A model generated the notes under the pieces. That model worked only from the letters and a program-made list of their open reading frames with translations, was not told the origin of the DNA and searched no databases. Shown here one piece after another: positions 42,898 through 50,364 of a stretch of DNA of 64,000 bases; position 1 is the first letter of the stretch, and each line of letters starts with the position of its first letter. The position numbers and the translations under genes are program-made. The stretch covers positions 1-64,000 of the forward strand of contig NZ_BMMK01000018.1 of assembly GCF_014645795.1 (NCBI RefSeq). Reading direction: 5' to 3'. Origin of the DNA: Longimycelium tulufanense (GTDB lineage Bacteria; Actinomycetota; Actinomycetes; Mycobacteriales; Pseudonocardiaceae).

Positions 42898-44156
42898 CCG
42901 GCAGGGCGCACGAACTCCGTGGCCTGCTCGGTGATCCGCCGGGCCTCGAGGGACTGTCGATAGCGAGCCGTACCGAGCACGCGTGTGAGGTGGACGAGCC
43001 GGAGTCGGAGTGCCTCAGTGCGATGGTCCAGCTCCAGGGTGAACACGGGTGCCAGTGCCTCCTCGGCGCCGGCCAGATCGCCGCGAAGCGTGCGCGCCGC
43101 GGCCAGATCCACCGTCGCCCCGAGCTCACCCGGCCGCCACCGTTCCCGCTCGGCGAACAACCGCAGGGCGAGCATCGTGGCCTCCTCGGCGCGGTGGGCG
43201 TCCCGCAACGCGACATAGGCTGTGCCCGCACACAGGGCGGTTCGACTGCGGCCGAAACACAGCTCACCGCCGACCCCGTCCAGCAGCGGATCACTGCCGG
43301 CACGATCCAGCTCGTCGGCGGCCCGGCCGAGCGCCTGTTCGACCTCACCGCGTGCCCCCAGCAGCGCCAGCGCCCGCGCATTCACCGCCCACAACCGGGC
43401 ACGGGCCGTGCCAGGCGGCGCCGAACGGACCGCGGCTGCCGACAGCTCTGCCGCGAGATGGGCCCTACCGGACCAGAACGTCGAGGCCACCTGCCATGCC
43501 CGTGCCCAGGCGCACAGGCTCGGCGAGTCCACCAGTGAGCCATAGCCATAGGCACCGCGGGCGTACTCCTCCGCCACGTCGAACTGACCCACGGCGGCCG
43601 CGGACGCCGAGAGCAGACCCGACACCTGACCCAGGATGAGGTAGAGCTCGGCTTGCTGCCCTGGCTTCCTCGTCCGCTCGAGCTGGTCCCTGACGGTCTG
43701 GCGGAACGTGAGCAGCTCGCGCGCGAGCGCAGCCGGGGCGGTGTGGAAATAGGCGTGCGCCAGGCGGCGGGCCTCGGCGTGCAGCTGCTCTAACGCGATC
43801 GGGTCGAGCGCCGCCGCGGTTGACATCACGTGCGCAGTCGTGTCCCGGGCGGCGGTCATCAGACGCTCCTCGTCACTGGGTGGCGGTGCCACCGGGTCCG
43901 CTGACGTCACGGGAGACCCGAGCAGCGCCTCCAGCGGCTCACCGAACAGGTGTTCGAGCACGCGCTGCTGTGCCGGGCGCGGCTCGTCCACGTCTCCGGA
44001 CAGCCACCGGGTGGCCTGGCGTCGGCTCAGCGACACCGTCCCCTCTCCGCGACCCGCTTCGGTGAACCGAGCGCAGAACTCCTCGACTGACCAGCGCCGT
44101 TGCTTGACCAGTTGTGCGAGCCGGGTTCGGGGTTCGCGGCGGCGGGATGGCGGCAT
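42873..44156 (-). CDS. XRE-family regulator with TPR-like sensor domain
   Basis: 427 residues. N-terminal helix-turn-helix (about residues 8-70: RLAQLVKQRRWSVEEFCARF, then VSLSRRQATRWLSGD), a linker, and about 330 residues of alanine/leucine-rich helices typical of the actinobacterial XRE-TPR regulators that sense peptides or small ligands. It is divergent from a pair of small genes, with two direct repeats in between that are probably its operator. Likely a local regulator of that operon. The ligand is unknown. Confidence 0.85.
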   Translation of the reverse strand: MPPSRRREPRTRLAQLVKQRRWSVEEFCARFTEAGRGEGTVSLSRRQATRWLSGDVDEPRPAQQRVLEHLFGEPLEALLGSPVTSADPVAPPPSDEERLMTAARDTTAHVMSTAAALDPIALEQLHAEARRLAHAYFHTAPAALARELLTFRQTVRDQLERTRKPGQQAELYLILGQVSGLLSASAAAVGQFDVAEEYARGAYGYGSLVDSPSLCAWARAWQVASTFWSGRAHLAAELSAAAVRSAPPGTARARLWAVNARALALLGARGEVEQALGRAADELDRAGSDPLLDGVGGELCFGRSRTALCAGTAYVALRDAHRAEEATMLALRLFAERERWRPGELGATVDLAAARTLRGDLAGAEEALAPVFTLELDHRTEALRLRLVHLTRVLGTARYRQSLEARRITEQATEFVRPAGQWLAITG

Positions 44157-44218
44157 CTCAACCTCCCAGTGCCGCAGACGGTAGCGACACGATCACGCCA
44201 GGTCCGGCTTCTCCGGCG

Positions 44219-44256
44219 CAACGGCACACCAATGGCTCATCAACGGCACGCCAATG
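44219..44256. promoter_or_regulatory. Candidate operator: two 16-bp direct repeats
   Basis: CAACGGCACACCAATG (44219-44234) and CAACGGCACGCCAATG (44241-44256) differ at one base and are spaced 22 bp start to start, about two helical turns. They lie between the divergent XRE gene (44156) and small-protein operon (44400). Good candidate for XRE binding, inferred. Confidence 0.5.
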
Positions 44257-44399
44257 ACCTCCACCCGACACGCCCCTGGTGACGACGGTGAGGGCACCCC
44301 GAAGCACTGGTTTCGGGGATGCGGCGGGGCCGGATCCACTCCCCCGACGGACCGGCTCCGCCGCGCACGATCAACACCCGAGCAGGTCGGGAGAGACCC

Positions 44400-44555
44400 A
44401 TGGATCTGCGTGTATGGCAACCCATGTCCTCGGAGGAAGTCGAGGAGTGGAATCGGCGGATGGCGCCGTTGCGGGCCCGACGGGTCCGGGTTCGGTTGAA
44501 CACGACCGTGCCGGGCACGCCGCGCCGGGTGGCGGCCGGGCGGGCCGCGTCGTGA
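44400..44555 (+). CDS. Small conserved-looking protein divergent from XRE regulator
   Basis: 51 residues, ATG with GGGAGAG four to five bases upstream. Sequence starts MDLRVWQPMSSEEVEEWNRRM and continues as a basic tail (APLRARRVRVRLNT...). Probably one amphipathic helix plus a charged region. No known domain. It overlaps the next gene by four bases (GTGA), so the two form an operon likely controlled by the divergent regulator. Confidence 0.65.
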   Translation: MDLRVWQPMSSEEVEEWNRRMAPLRARRVRVRLNTTVPGTPRRVAAGRAAS

Positions 44556-44824
44556 ACGAGGAGCTTGAGTTCTGGCTGGTCGTCGTTCCCGGCAGTCAGA
44601 CACGGACCCAGGTGCATGCCTTCCCCGCCCCGGACCAGGATCCGCTCGTCGCACTGTGCGGGCTCGAGGTCAACCGGGCCCTGGTCGAGAAGACCAACGA
44701 GGGCATGCCGTGCGTGGCCTGCTTCATGAAGGTTGCCGATGGCCTCGCGGCCGCTGGCGCGTTCTCCGACCGGCCACCAGCACCGAACCCTCTGCTCGCC
44801 GGGTTCGACGACGACCTTCAGTAG
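44552..44824 (+). CDS. Small Cys-containing protein, possible zinc ribbon
   Basis: 90 residues from GTG 44552. HAFPAPDQDPLVALCGLEV is followed by EGMPCVACFMKVADGL: one Cys in ALCG, then CVAC about 25 residues later, with a nearby His. This spacing could form a small treble zinc site. Such short proteins are common beside XRE regulators in Pseudonocardiales and Streptomyces, but I know of no defined function. Second gene of the two-gene operon. Confidence 0.7.
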   Translation: MNEELEFWLVVVPGSQTRTQVHAFPAPDQDPLVALCGLEVNRALVEKTNEGMPCVACFMKVADGLAAAGAFSDRPPAPNPLLAGFDDDLQ

Positions 44825-44910
44825 ACCCCCGCCCCCGTTGAGTACGGCACGACGGTGCCTCATCCCCGACCAGCGGGGGCGGGCCCTCGTCTCCTGTTCG
44901 ACCGTCATCA

Positions 44911-44998
44911 TCCGTAGGGAGGGCCTACGGAGATCATCGGGCTCGGCGGTCCCAGGGGATCCCGGGGCCGGCGCACCAGATGCATAGGGTGCGCCGGC
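44911..44998 (+). terminator. Two successive hairpins after the small-protein operon
   Basis: First stem TCCGTAGG/CCTACGGA (44911-44918, 44924-44931). Second stem GCCGGCGCACC/GGTGCGCCGGC (44967-44977, 44988-44998), 11 bp perfect with a 10-nt loop. Together they occupy most of the 44825-45126 gap, which has no other feature. Confidence 0.6.
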
Positions 44999-45126
44999 AC
45001 CATCGGGTTCTGACGCCAGTGCCCATGCTTCATCGCCTGATCGAATGGTCGAGACGCGGACGGGCTAACACTCACGTTCCACCGGGGGAGATACCGAACA
45101 CACGACGTCAACGTTGGGAAGCACCA

Positions 45127-45558
45127 TTGACCAATTCGCCCACCGTATGGGCCGTGACCGGTGTCGCGGCCCTGACGGTTCTACTGTTCGTAATGCTCAT
45201 GGTTGCCCAACCGGAGCCCGACACCACGCCGCGAGGGGCACCCATGGCACCGGCTGTGACGTCGTCGAGTGCAACACCGTCACCGCGCGACCAGTACATC
45301 GAGTTCCTGGACACGTCGGGACAGTTCCCGGACAACGTCACCACCGACGCGCGGGGGTTGTGGCTCCGTACGGGACTGCGGGCCTGTGACCATCTTCGCC
45401 GCACGTACGGGGATGTGGGCCGGACGACACTTGCGGTCGCGGAGAGCCTCGTCGACTACAGCGGCAAGGGATGGAATGAGTCTGGCTTGGGGAATCGGGC
45501 CGTGATCGTGGTGGCGGCGGCCTCACATCACCTGTGTCCCGGTGTCGCCACCGAATGA
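45127..45558 (+). CDS. Membrane-anchored DUF732-like protein
   Basis: 143 residues from TTG 45127 (GGGAAG six bases upstream). The frame is open to 44980, and ATG 45025 is a possible longer start. One hydrophobic helix at about residues 7-29 (VWAVTGVAALTVLLFVMLMV), a low-complexity Ser/Thr/Pro spacer, then a DUF732-like helical domain (YIEFLDTSGQFPD, two Cys in ACDHL and HHLCPG that may pair). Expected outside the membrane. Function unknown. Confidence 0.62.
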   Translation: MTNSPTVWAVTGVAALTVLLFVMLMVAQPEPDTTPRGAPMAPAVTSSSATPSPRDQYIEFLDTSGQFPDNVTTDARGLWLRTGLRACDHLRRTYGDVGRTTLAVAESLVDYSGKGWNESGLGNRAVIVVAAASHHLCPGVATE

Positions 45559-45573
45559 ACGGAGAGAGCGCCT

Positions 45574-45990
45574 GTGACTCATGAGCATGCCGCCGACTTC
45601 ATAGCCGGGGCTGATCAGCGGCCACCCGGTCCCGACGGCCAGCAGATCAATTACGACCTGATCGGGGAGCTGATCGGCGCGGCCTTCGACGGGTGTACGA
45701 GCTGCCAGGATGTGGCGATCACGCTGGTGGTTGAGGACGCGGCGACGTGCGCGCGGCTAGTCGAGCTGGCCTGTGTTGCGGTAGCCGGGACGTTGGGTGG
45801 GCTGCCGGCGAACCTCACCAGCAACCGGGCGCCAGGGCTGGCGTCGCCGCACTTCCGCCGACTGGCGCGAGTCGGGTTCGACGGGCACAACCACCGCCTC
45901 TACGTCGAGTGCGCGCAGATGATCCCGTCTCGGCGACGGGATGCCGCCAACACGGCCGTTGACCTGTTGGTGGGGATCATGACCACCTGA
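45574..45990 (+). CDS. Hypothetical protein
   Basis: 138 residues, GTG start with GGAGAGAG upstream and only 15 bases after the previous stop, so probably the same transcript. Contains GCTSCQDV and two further Cys in the DAATCARLVELACVAV helix. Otherwise helical, no membrane segment, no recognised domain. Confidence 0.6.
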   Translation: MTHEHAADFIAGADQRPPGPDGQQINYDLIGELIGAAFDGCTSCQDVAITLVVEDAATCARLVELACVAVAGTLGGLPANLTSNRAPGLASPHFRRLARVGFDGHNHRLYVECAQMIPSRRRDAANTAVDLLVGIMTT

Positions 45991-46020
45991 CTGGGCACTC
46001 GTAGCTGGCCATAAGAAAAG

Positions 46021-46069
46021 CGCCCCCGACGCTCGACCAGGAGGGGAGTCCTGGCCAGCGTCGGGGGCG
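46021..46069. terminator. Nested double hairpin at the accessory/prophage junction
   Basis: Outer stem CGCCCCCGACGCT (46021-46033) with its exact complement (46057-46069), enclosing an inner stem CCAGGA/TCCTGG (46037-46042, 46049-46054). It separates rightward accessory genes from the leftward prophage genes and would stop both. Confidence 0.7.
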
Positions 46070-46077
46070 TTGGAGTT

Positions 46078-46127
46078 GTCCACGCTCGCCGCCGGGCGTG
46101 GACGGGCCCGCCCTGGGGGTGGCGGGC
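46078..46127 (-). terminator. Twin hairpins after the holin gene
   Basis: GTCCACGC/GCGTGGAC (46078-46103) and GCCCGCC/GGCGGGC (46106-46127), immediately past the holin stop at 46138 in the direction of phage late transcription. Confidence 0.5.
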
Positions 46128-46137
46128 GATCAGGGGA

Positions 46138-46338
46138 TCAGTCGACCGACGGGACCGGCTTGGGTGTGGTGGGTCGGTTGCGTACGCGGTACACCACCCC
46201 GAGCGCGGCGAGGGCGGCGCCGGCGGCCGCGATCCATTCCGCCGGGGTGATTGTGCCGTCGGTGAGCGCGGTGGCCAGCGAGCCGAGTCCGGCGGCCAGG
46301 GCGCCGAGGAGGGCCTTGGCGTAGGTGGCGATCCTCAC
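46138..46338 (-). CDS. Putative holin
   Basis: 66 residues. Two hydrophobic segments (about 7-27 and 35-52) separated by a turn containing TDGTITPAEW, then a basic, proline-rich tail. Size, topology and position directly after the endolysin gene (four-base overlap) fit a holin that would permeabilise the inner membrane. TITPAEW-like linkers occur in other actinophage holins. No sequence motif proves it. Confidence 0.72.
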   Translation of the reverse strand: MRIATYAKALLGALAAGLGSLATALTDGTITPAEWIAAAGAALAALGVVYRVRNRPTTPKPVPSVD

Positions 46339-47099
46339 TGCTGCACTCCCGTTCTGCCGAGTCGTTCGGCGAGCTTGTCCACGATCGCGTCGGCCTGGTC
46401 GGCGTTGTCGGTCCCCAGGACCTCACGGACGACCGCGGTGAGGTCGGGTCGGAGCGCGTCGGCGACGGCGCGCGGATCGACCGGCGGCACCGCGGCGAGC
46501 TGCTGTTCAATGCGGACGAGCTTGAGGTAGCGGTCGCCAGCGTGGCGGATGCCGTCGATGCCGTGTTGCCACCACTCGTGGAGCTCGGCCAGGCGGCGGC
46601 GGTCGTCGTCGGTGAACATGTCGTCGGCCTCCGTCGCGCGGTGGTTGATCTCGGGTATCGCCTGGTAGGCCCAGTGGCCGGGGCAGGCGGTGGGGTAGAC
46701 GTCCCGGTGTCCGCCGGACAGCCGCGGGGCGGTGATCCAGCCCTGGGCGTGGGCGTGGCGCAGCAGCCAGGCCACCGCGTCGATCTGCGCCTCGGTGGGC
46801 CGATCGAGGTCGTAGTTGCCGACCAGGCACACCGCCCGGCCACGGTCGTTACGGCCGGCGGTGTGGGTGCCCTGGCGGCCGATGCTGTGTCCCTCGCAGA
46901 TACGGCCGTCGGGGTAGACGACCCAGGTGTAGGAGATGCCACAGCCGAAGCGGCGGTGGCCGATCTCCTCGAGCTCGCGCATCGAGATCGTGGGAGCGGT
47001 CACGGAGTGGTGAAGCCAGACTTCGGTGGCCGGGAGCGGCGCGAGTCCGCATCCGTTGGGATGCTGGGCGCCCCACGCGGATCTGGGAATGATCCGCAT
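46335..47099 (-). CDS. Endolysin: N-acetylmuramoyl-L-alanine amidase
   Basis: 254 residues. The Amidase_2/PGRP domain covers about residues 1-150: PRSAWGAQHPN, zinc His in VWLHHSVTAP, then GTHTAGRNDRGRAVCLVGNYD, and the second zinc ligands His and Cys in GGHRDVYPTACPGHWAY. It cleaves the peptidoglycan stem peptide from muramic acid at lysis. The C-terminal 100 residues are helical and charged and may bind the cell wall or mediate multimerisation. No signal peptide, consistent with holin-dependent release. Confidence 0.92.
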   Translation of the reverse strand: MRIIPRSAWGAQHPNGCGLAPLPATEVWLHHSVTAPTISMRELEEIGHRRFGCGISYTWVVYPDGRICEGHSIGRQGTHTAGRNDRGRAVCLVGNYDLDRPTEAQIDAVAWLLRHAHAQGWITAPRLSGGHRDVYPTACPGHWAYQAIPEINHRATEADDMFTDDDRRRLAELHEWWQHGIDGIRHAGDRYLKLVRIEQQLAAVPPVDPRAVADALRPDLTAVVREVLGTDNADQADAIVDKLAERLGRTGVQQ

Positions 47100-47100
47100 C

Positions 47101-47334
47101 TCAACCTCCTAGGACGGATTGCAGGGCGGCGAACAGGCCGGCGCCGGCGCCGCCGCCGAGGCCCGCGGCGAGGCCGGCGGCGAGCCAGAGTTTGCGTTCG
47201 ATGGCCCGCAGGCGGGTTTCGTGGTCGTGGAGTGTGCGGAGTTCGGTGCGCATCTCCCGGACCTCGTCGCGGATGCCGCGGAGTTCGGCGAACAGTTGTT
47301 CGAGTGGGATGACGACGCCGTCGCGGTCGGTCAT
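47101..47334 (-). CDS. Small phage membrane protein with coiled coil
   Basis: 77 residues from ATG 47334 (GGAGG five bases upstream). Residues 10-50 form a charged coiled coil (LFAELRGIRDEVREMRTELRT), followed by one glycine/alanine-rich hydrophobic helix at 52-75. The gene stops one base before the endolysin start. Could be an accessory lysis protein (antiholin or spanin-like helper). This is inferred from position. Confidence 0.65.
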   Translation of the reverse strand: MTDRDGVVIPLEQLFAELRGIRDEVREMRTELRTLHDHETRLRAIERKLWLAAGLAAGLGGGAGAGLFAALQSVLGG

Positions 47335-47355
47335 GGTCACCTCCGGTGCGGAGGG

Positions 47356-48258
47356 TCAGGGGGCGCGCCATTCGAGCGTGAACCAGATGTGGTTCAACGT
47401 TCCTGGGGCGGTGTCGAGGTTGGCGCCGCTGGACTGGAGAGCGTGAACACTCAACACGTCGTCGACGGCGAAACGTCTGGTCGTGCTGCAGTTAAGAAAC
47501 GACGCGGTGCCGGTGTTATTGTTCGCGGCAGTGTAGCGGACGGTATTGCCGTCATCGGTGATCGCGAGGAAGCGTTCGTTGGCGGTGCCGGAGTTGAACA
47601 CGATGTTGGCTGACACGAACCAGAGTCCGGCGCGTTTGAGCGTGAAATCCACGTTGCCGGTGCCGGAAACCACAACGTCGCCGGCGGAAGTGTGGTCGGC
47701 GGTGCCGTCGAATTCCACCTTGGTTTGGGTGCCCGTACTGAACGTCTGGGCGGTGGACTGCCGGGCCCGGTGCATGGGGATGGCGTAGTTGCGGTCGTCG
47801 GTGACGTCACCGGCGGCGATGGTGGTCGCTCCGGCGGCGACGTCGACCACGGCCAGACTGGTTTCCCACTGGCTGGTGTTCTGGGTCAGCGAGGGTGTGG
47901 TGGGGGATGCGGCCGGGGTGCCGGTGAGGACATCCAATTCCACCACGTTGTCCACGAAGTCATTGCGCAGAATGACGCGGTCCTTGCGAGGATCGGTGGG
48001 ATCGGCGGTGGCGATGGCGAGTGTCTTCTGGCTGGTGGACTCGCCCCACTGGCTGCGGATGAAGCATTCGCCGGTCTTGACCTTGACCTGGAGTCCGCTG
48101 CTGTCGCCGAAGACTTCGAAATCGTTGGCGATGTTCCGCAGGATTCCATCCGCCCCGCTGCCCAGCATATGGCGCATGAATTTGCGCCAGGTGTCCTCGG
48201 TGACATCGGCGCCGGCGCCGGCGTCATATGGCGCGAACGTATCGAGAGAGGTGGGCAT
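47356..48258 (-). CDS. Putative receptor-binding tail protein with C1q/TNF-like tip
   Basis: 300 residues, ATG with GGAGGG upstream. The N-terminal half (MPTSLDTFAPYDAGAGADVTEDTWRKFMRHML in part, then CFIRSQWGES, VILRNDFVDNVVELDV) resembles baseplate/tail-fibre proteins that attach to the tail tip. The C-terminal 135 residues (TKVEFDGTADHTSAGD, GLWFVSANIVFN, ERFLAITDDG, DVLSVHALQSSG, LNHIWFTLEWRA) have the jelly-roll pattern of C1q-like trimeric domains. Likely host-surface binding, inferred from fold pattern and position. Confidence 0.7.
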   Translation of the reverse strand: MPTSLDTFAPYDAGAGADVTEDTWRKFMRHMLGSGADGILRNIANDFEVFGDSSGLQVKVKTGECFIRSQWGESTSQKTLAIATADPTDPRKDRVILRNDFVDNVVELDVLTGTPAASPTTPSLTQNTSQWETSLAVVDVAAGATTIAAGDVTDDRNYAIPMHRARQSTAQTFSTGTQTKVEFDGTADHTSAGDVVVSGTGNVDFTLKRAGLWFVSANIVFNSGTANERFLAITDDGNTVRYTAANNNTGTASFLNCSTTRRFAVDDVLSVHALQSSGANLDTAPGTLNHIWFTLEWRAP

Positions 48259-48306
48259 GGGAATCCCTCCGGCGAGTAGTCGTCGGATCCAAGAAATGCT
48301 GCGGGA

Positions 48307-49449
48307 TCAGCGGCGTTCGAGGTTGCTGATGCGGCCCTCGGCGGCGGCCAGGCGGCGGAACAGGCCCAGCACGTCCGTGGGATCCGGTGTGGTGATGTCG
48401 GGCATCACCTTCTGCGGGCCCTCGGGGGTGAGCTCGATCCGGACCGCCCGCACGATGTCGGTGATGGTGACGCCGTCGACGACGACGGTGACCTTGTCGC
48501 CGAGGTCGTAGTGGGTGAGGTACGTCTGGCCGTCCAGGTCGATGGGCTCGAGCTCCAGGCGGGTCTCGACACCGGACGTGTCGAGAGTCTCGGTGATCTC
48601 CTGGTCCAGCTCACCGGTGTCGGTGGTGTCGCGTCGATCCACAAACGTTTCGTTCCGGCCCCAGGTGGCGACGTCGGTGGAGTCCTGGCCCTCACGGATC
48701 GTGCGCGCGGTGCCCTCGCCACCCCCACCGACGTAGATGTAGGACGCCTTGGGCCCGCGGACCTCGTAGCTGAACCCGACCAAGTTGCCCAGGTCTTCGG
48801 AGAAGTGCACCGTGCCGGTCTTGTCTTCGGGCTGGTAGACGGAGAACTCGAGGTCGGTGCCGGATTGCACCACCTGGAATCCGAGGTCGCCGCCGGCCAG
48901 GGCGAGTTTCTGCAGCAGTTCGAGGAGGTTCTGCCAGCGGGCCCGGCCGGTGACCGAGCTCCCGACGGCGGGGTCGGCGGCCAGGGTCAGGCCGTCGACC
49001 TGCCGGGGTGTCAGGGCCCCGGGGCCGGCGTTGACGTCGACGTACTGGCGCAGGATCGTGCTGGCCGTGCCGGTGCGCACGTCGTAGGCGTTGGTGTTGT
49101 AGGGCGGGGAGCTGGTGGCGGGTTCGGGGTGGGCCAGGCGGCGGGCCAGCCACACCATGTCGTCCACACCGGTCAGGCGGAGCCGGTTACGGCGCAGATC
49201 CCGCACGCGGGCGCGATGGTCAACGGGTCCGGACAGGACAGTGGTCAGGGTGGAGCCGTCGTCGCGTACCACTTCGATGCCGTAGCCGGCCGTGGCGAGC
49301 TGGCTCGCCGGCGCGGTGCGCTGGTCGATGTCCAACTCCCAGGTGCCCACCGCGTTGAACCGGCGGATCAGCGTCAGGGTCTGGTAGTCCTCGACCAGGG
49401 CGACCCGGTTGCGGTCGGCGTCGCGCACGTAGATCAGCCACTCGGCCAC
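48307..49449 (-). CDS. Minor tail protein, ReqiPepy6 Gp37-like
   Basis: 380 residues, GTG start. Begins AEWLIYVRDADRNRVALVEDYQTLTLIRRFNAVGTWELD, the pattern of siphovirus Gp37-like tail proteins, and contains several beta-rich repeats and the YDLGDKVTVVVDGVTITDIVRAVRIEL motif near the C-terminus typical of tail-tip hub proteins. Probably at the tail tip with the distal tail protein encoded just upstream. Confidence 0.83.
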   Translation of the reverse strand: MAEWLIYVRDADRNRVALVEDYQTLTLIRRFNAVGTWELDIDQRTAPASQLATAGYGIEVVRDDGSTLTTVLSGPVDHRARVRDLRRNRLRLTGVDDMVWLARRLAHPEPATSSPPYNTNAYDVRTGTASTILRQYVDVNAGPGALTPRQVDGLTLAADPAVGSSVTGRARWQNLLELLQKLALAGGDLGFQVVQSGTDLEFSVYQPEDKTGTVHFSEDLGNLVGFSYEVRGPKASYIYVGGGGEGTARTIREGQDSTDVATWGRNETFVDRRDTTDTGELDQEITETLDTSGVETRLELEPIDLDGQTYLTHYDLGDKVTVVVDGVTITDIVRAVRIELTPEGPQKVMPDITTPDPTDVLGLFRRLAAAEGRISNLERR

Positions 49450-49461
49450 GACGCACCCCCT

Positions 49462-50316
49462 CTACGCGGTGAGGTAGCGGGGCCGGAACGCCAACTTGAC
49501 CGACGAGTCAGACGTGGATCCGGTCATCTCGACCCGGATCGGGTTGTCCCCGGCCAGCAGCGGCCACAGCACCGAGGAGGACGACAGGCTGCCGAACAGG
49601 TTCGTGCCGTCGCCCTTCGTCACCGTTTTCTTCCCCGGGCGGGTGTCGATCTCGGCGGTTTCGCCGGCACCCAACGTCGTCGACAGCGTGAGTGTTTTGG
49701 TTTCACCGCCGGTGAATCGCTTGAGATTGACGTTCGATCCAGGTCCGGTGATCGTCCACACCGGCCACGCCTCCACATCCCCGACGTTGTTCACCGTCGG
49801 GTCTGCGAACACCTCCGAGGACGACAAACGGATCGGGAAAAACGGGAAAAAGGTGGCGGTGGTGCCGGTGGTGTAGGTGTCGACCGTGTCGGAGGTGGCC
49901 CGCCAGTACGGATCGAACGCCCGGAACACAACCGGGGTGCGCTGCACCAACGGGCCGGACGTATCGCCGAGGATCTCGTCCAGCTCCAAGCCGCCGGCGT
50001 AGCGGCAGACGATCTCGCGCTGGTCACCACCGGGCGCGGTGACCCGGATCGTGCCGTCCCCACGCGCCGGATCCATCGCCTTGACCAGATCCCGCAACGT
50101 GGTCCGCAGCGCGGACTCGCTGCTGTCGCTGATCCACAGTGGCAGCACGAACTCGCGGGTGGCGTGCCGCACCGCCCGCAACCGCGACCCGGGCTGCTCC
50201 GGAACCCCCTCCTCCTCGAACGCGATCGGCGGGGCGAACCGGGCGCGAGTCGACCAGTTCACCTCGAGTGTGGTGGTGGCGCCATCCGGGTCGATCCAGA
50301 TCACGGTCTCGGCCAT
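49462..50316 (-). CDS. Distal tail protein (Dit-like, siphovirus tail component)
   Basis: 284 residues. The N-terminal domain has the Dit-like beta sandwich with belt segment (RHATREFVLPLWISDSSESALRTTLRDLVKAMDP in short blocks), and the C-terminal domain carries AWPVWTITGPGSNVNLKRFTGGE and LLAGDNPIRVEMTG, both typical of phage tail family proteins. It would form the hexameric adaptor between tail tube and tip. Located directly after the tape measure gene, as expected. Confidence 0.85.
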   Translation of the reverse strand: MAETVIWIDPDGATTTLEVNWSTRARFAPPIAFEEEGVPEQPGSRLRAVRHATREFVLPLWISDSSESALRTTLRDLVKAMDPARGDGTIRVTAPGGDQREIVCRYAGGLELDEILGDTSGPLVQRTPVVFRAFDPYWRATSDTVDTYTTGTTATFFPFFPIRLSSSEVFADPTVNNVGDVEAWPVWTITGPGSNVNLKRFTGGETKTLTLSTTLGAGETAEIDTRPGKKTVTKGDGTNLFGSLSSSSVLWPLLAGDNPIRVEMTGSTSDSSVKLAFRPRYLTA

Positions 50317-50364
50317 CCGCCACCCCTCTCGACCCGATCCGTGGACAGCGGACAGCGGTGGCGG

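Noticed and set aside
46138-46338. Treating the 72-residue membrane protein at 61621-61839 as the holin instead
   Set aside because: The protein next to the endolysin has holin topology and the expected place. The other lies between terminase and portal genes.
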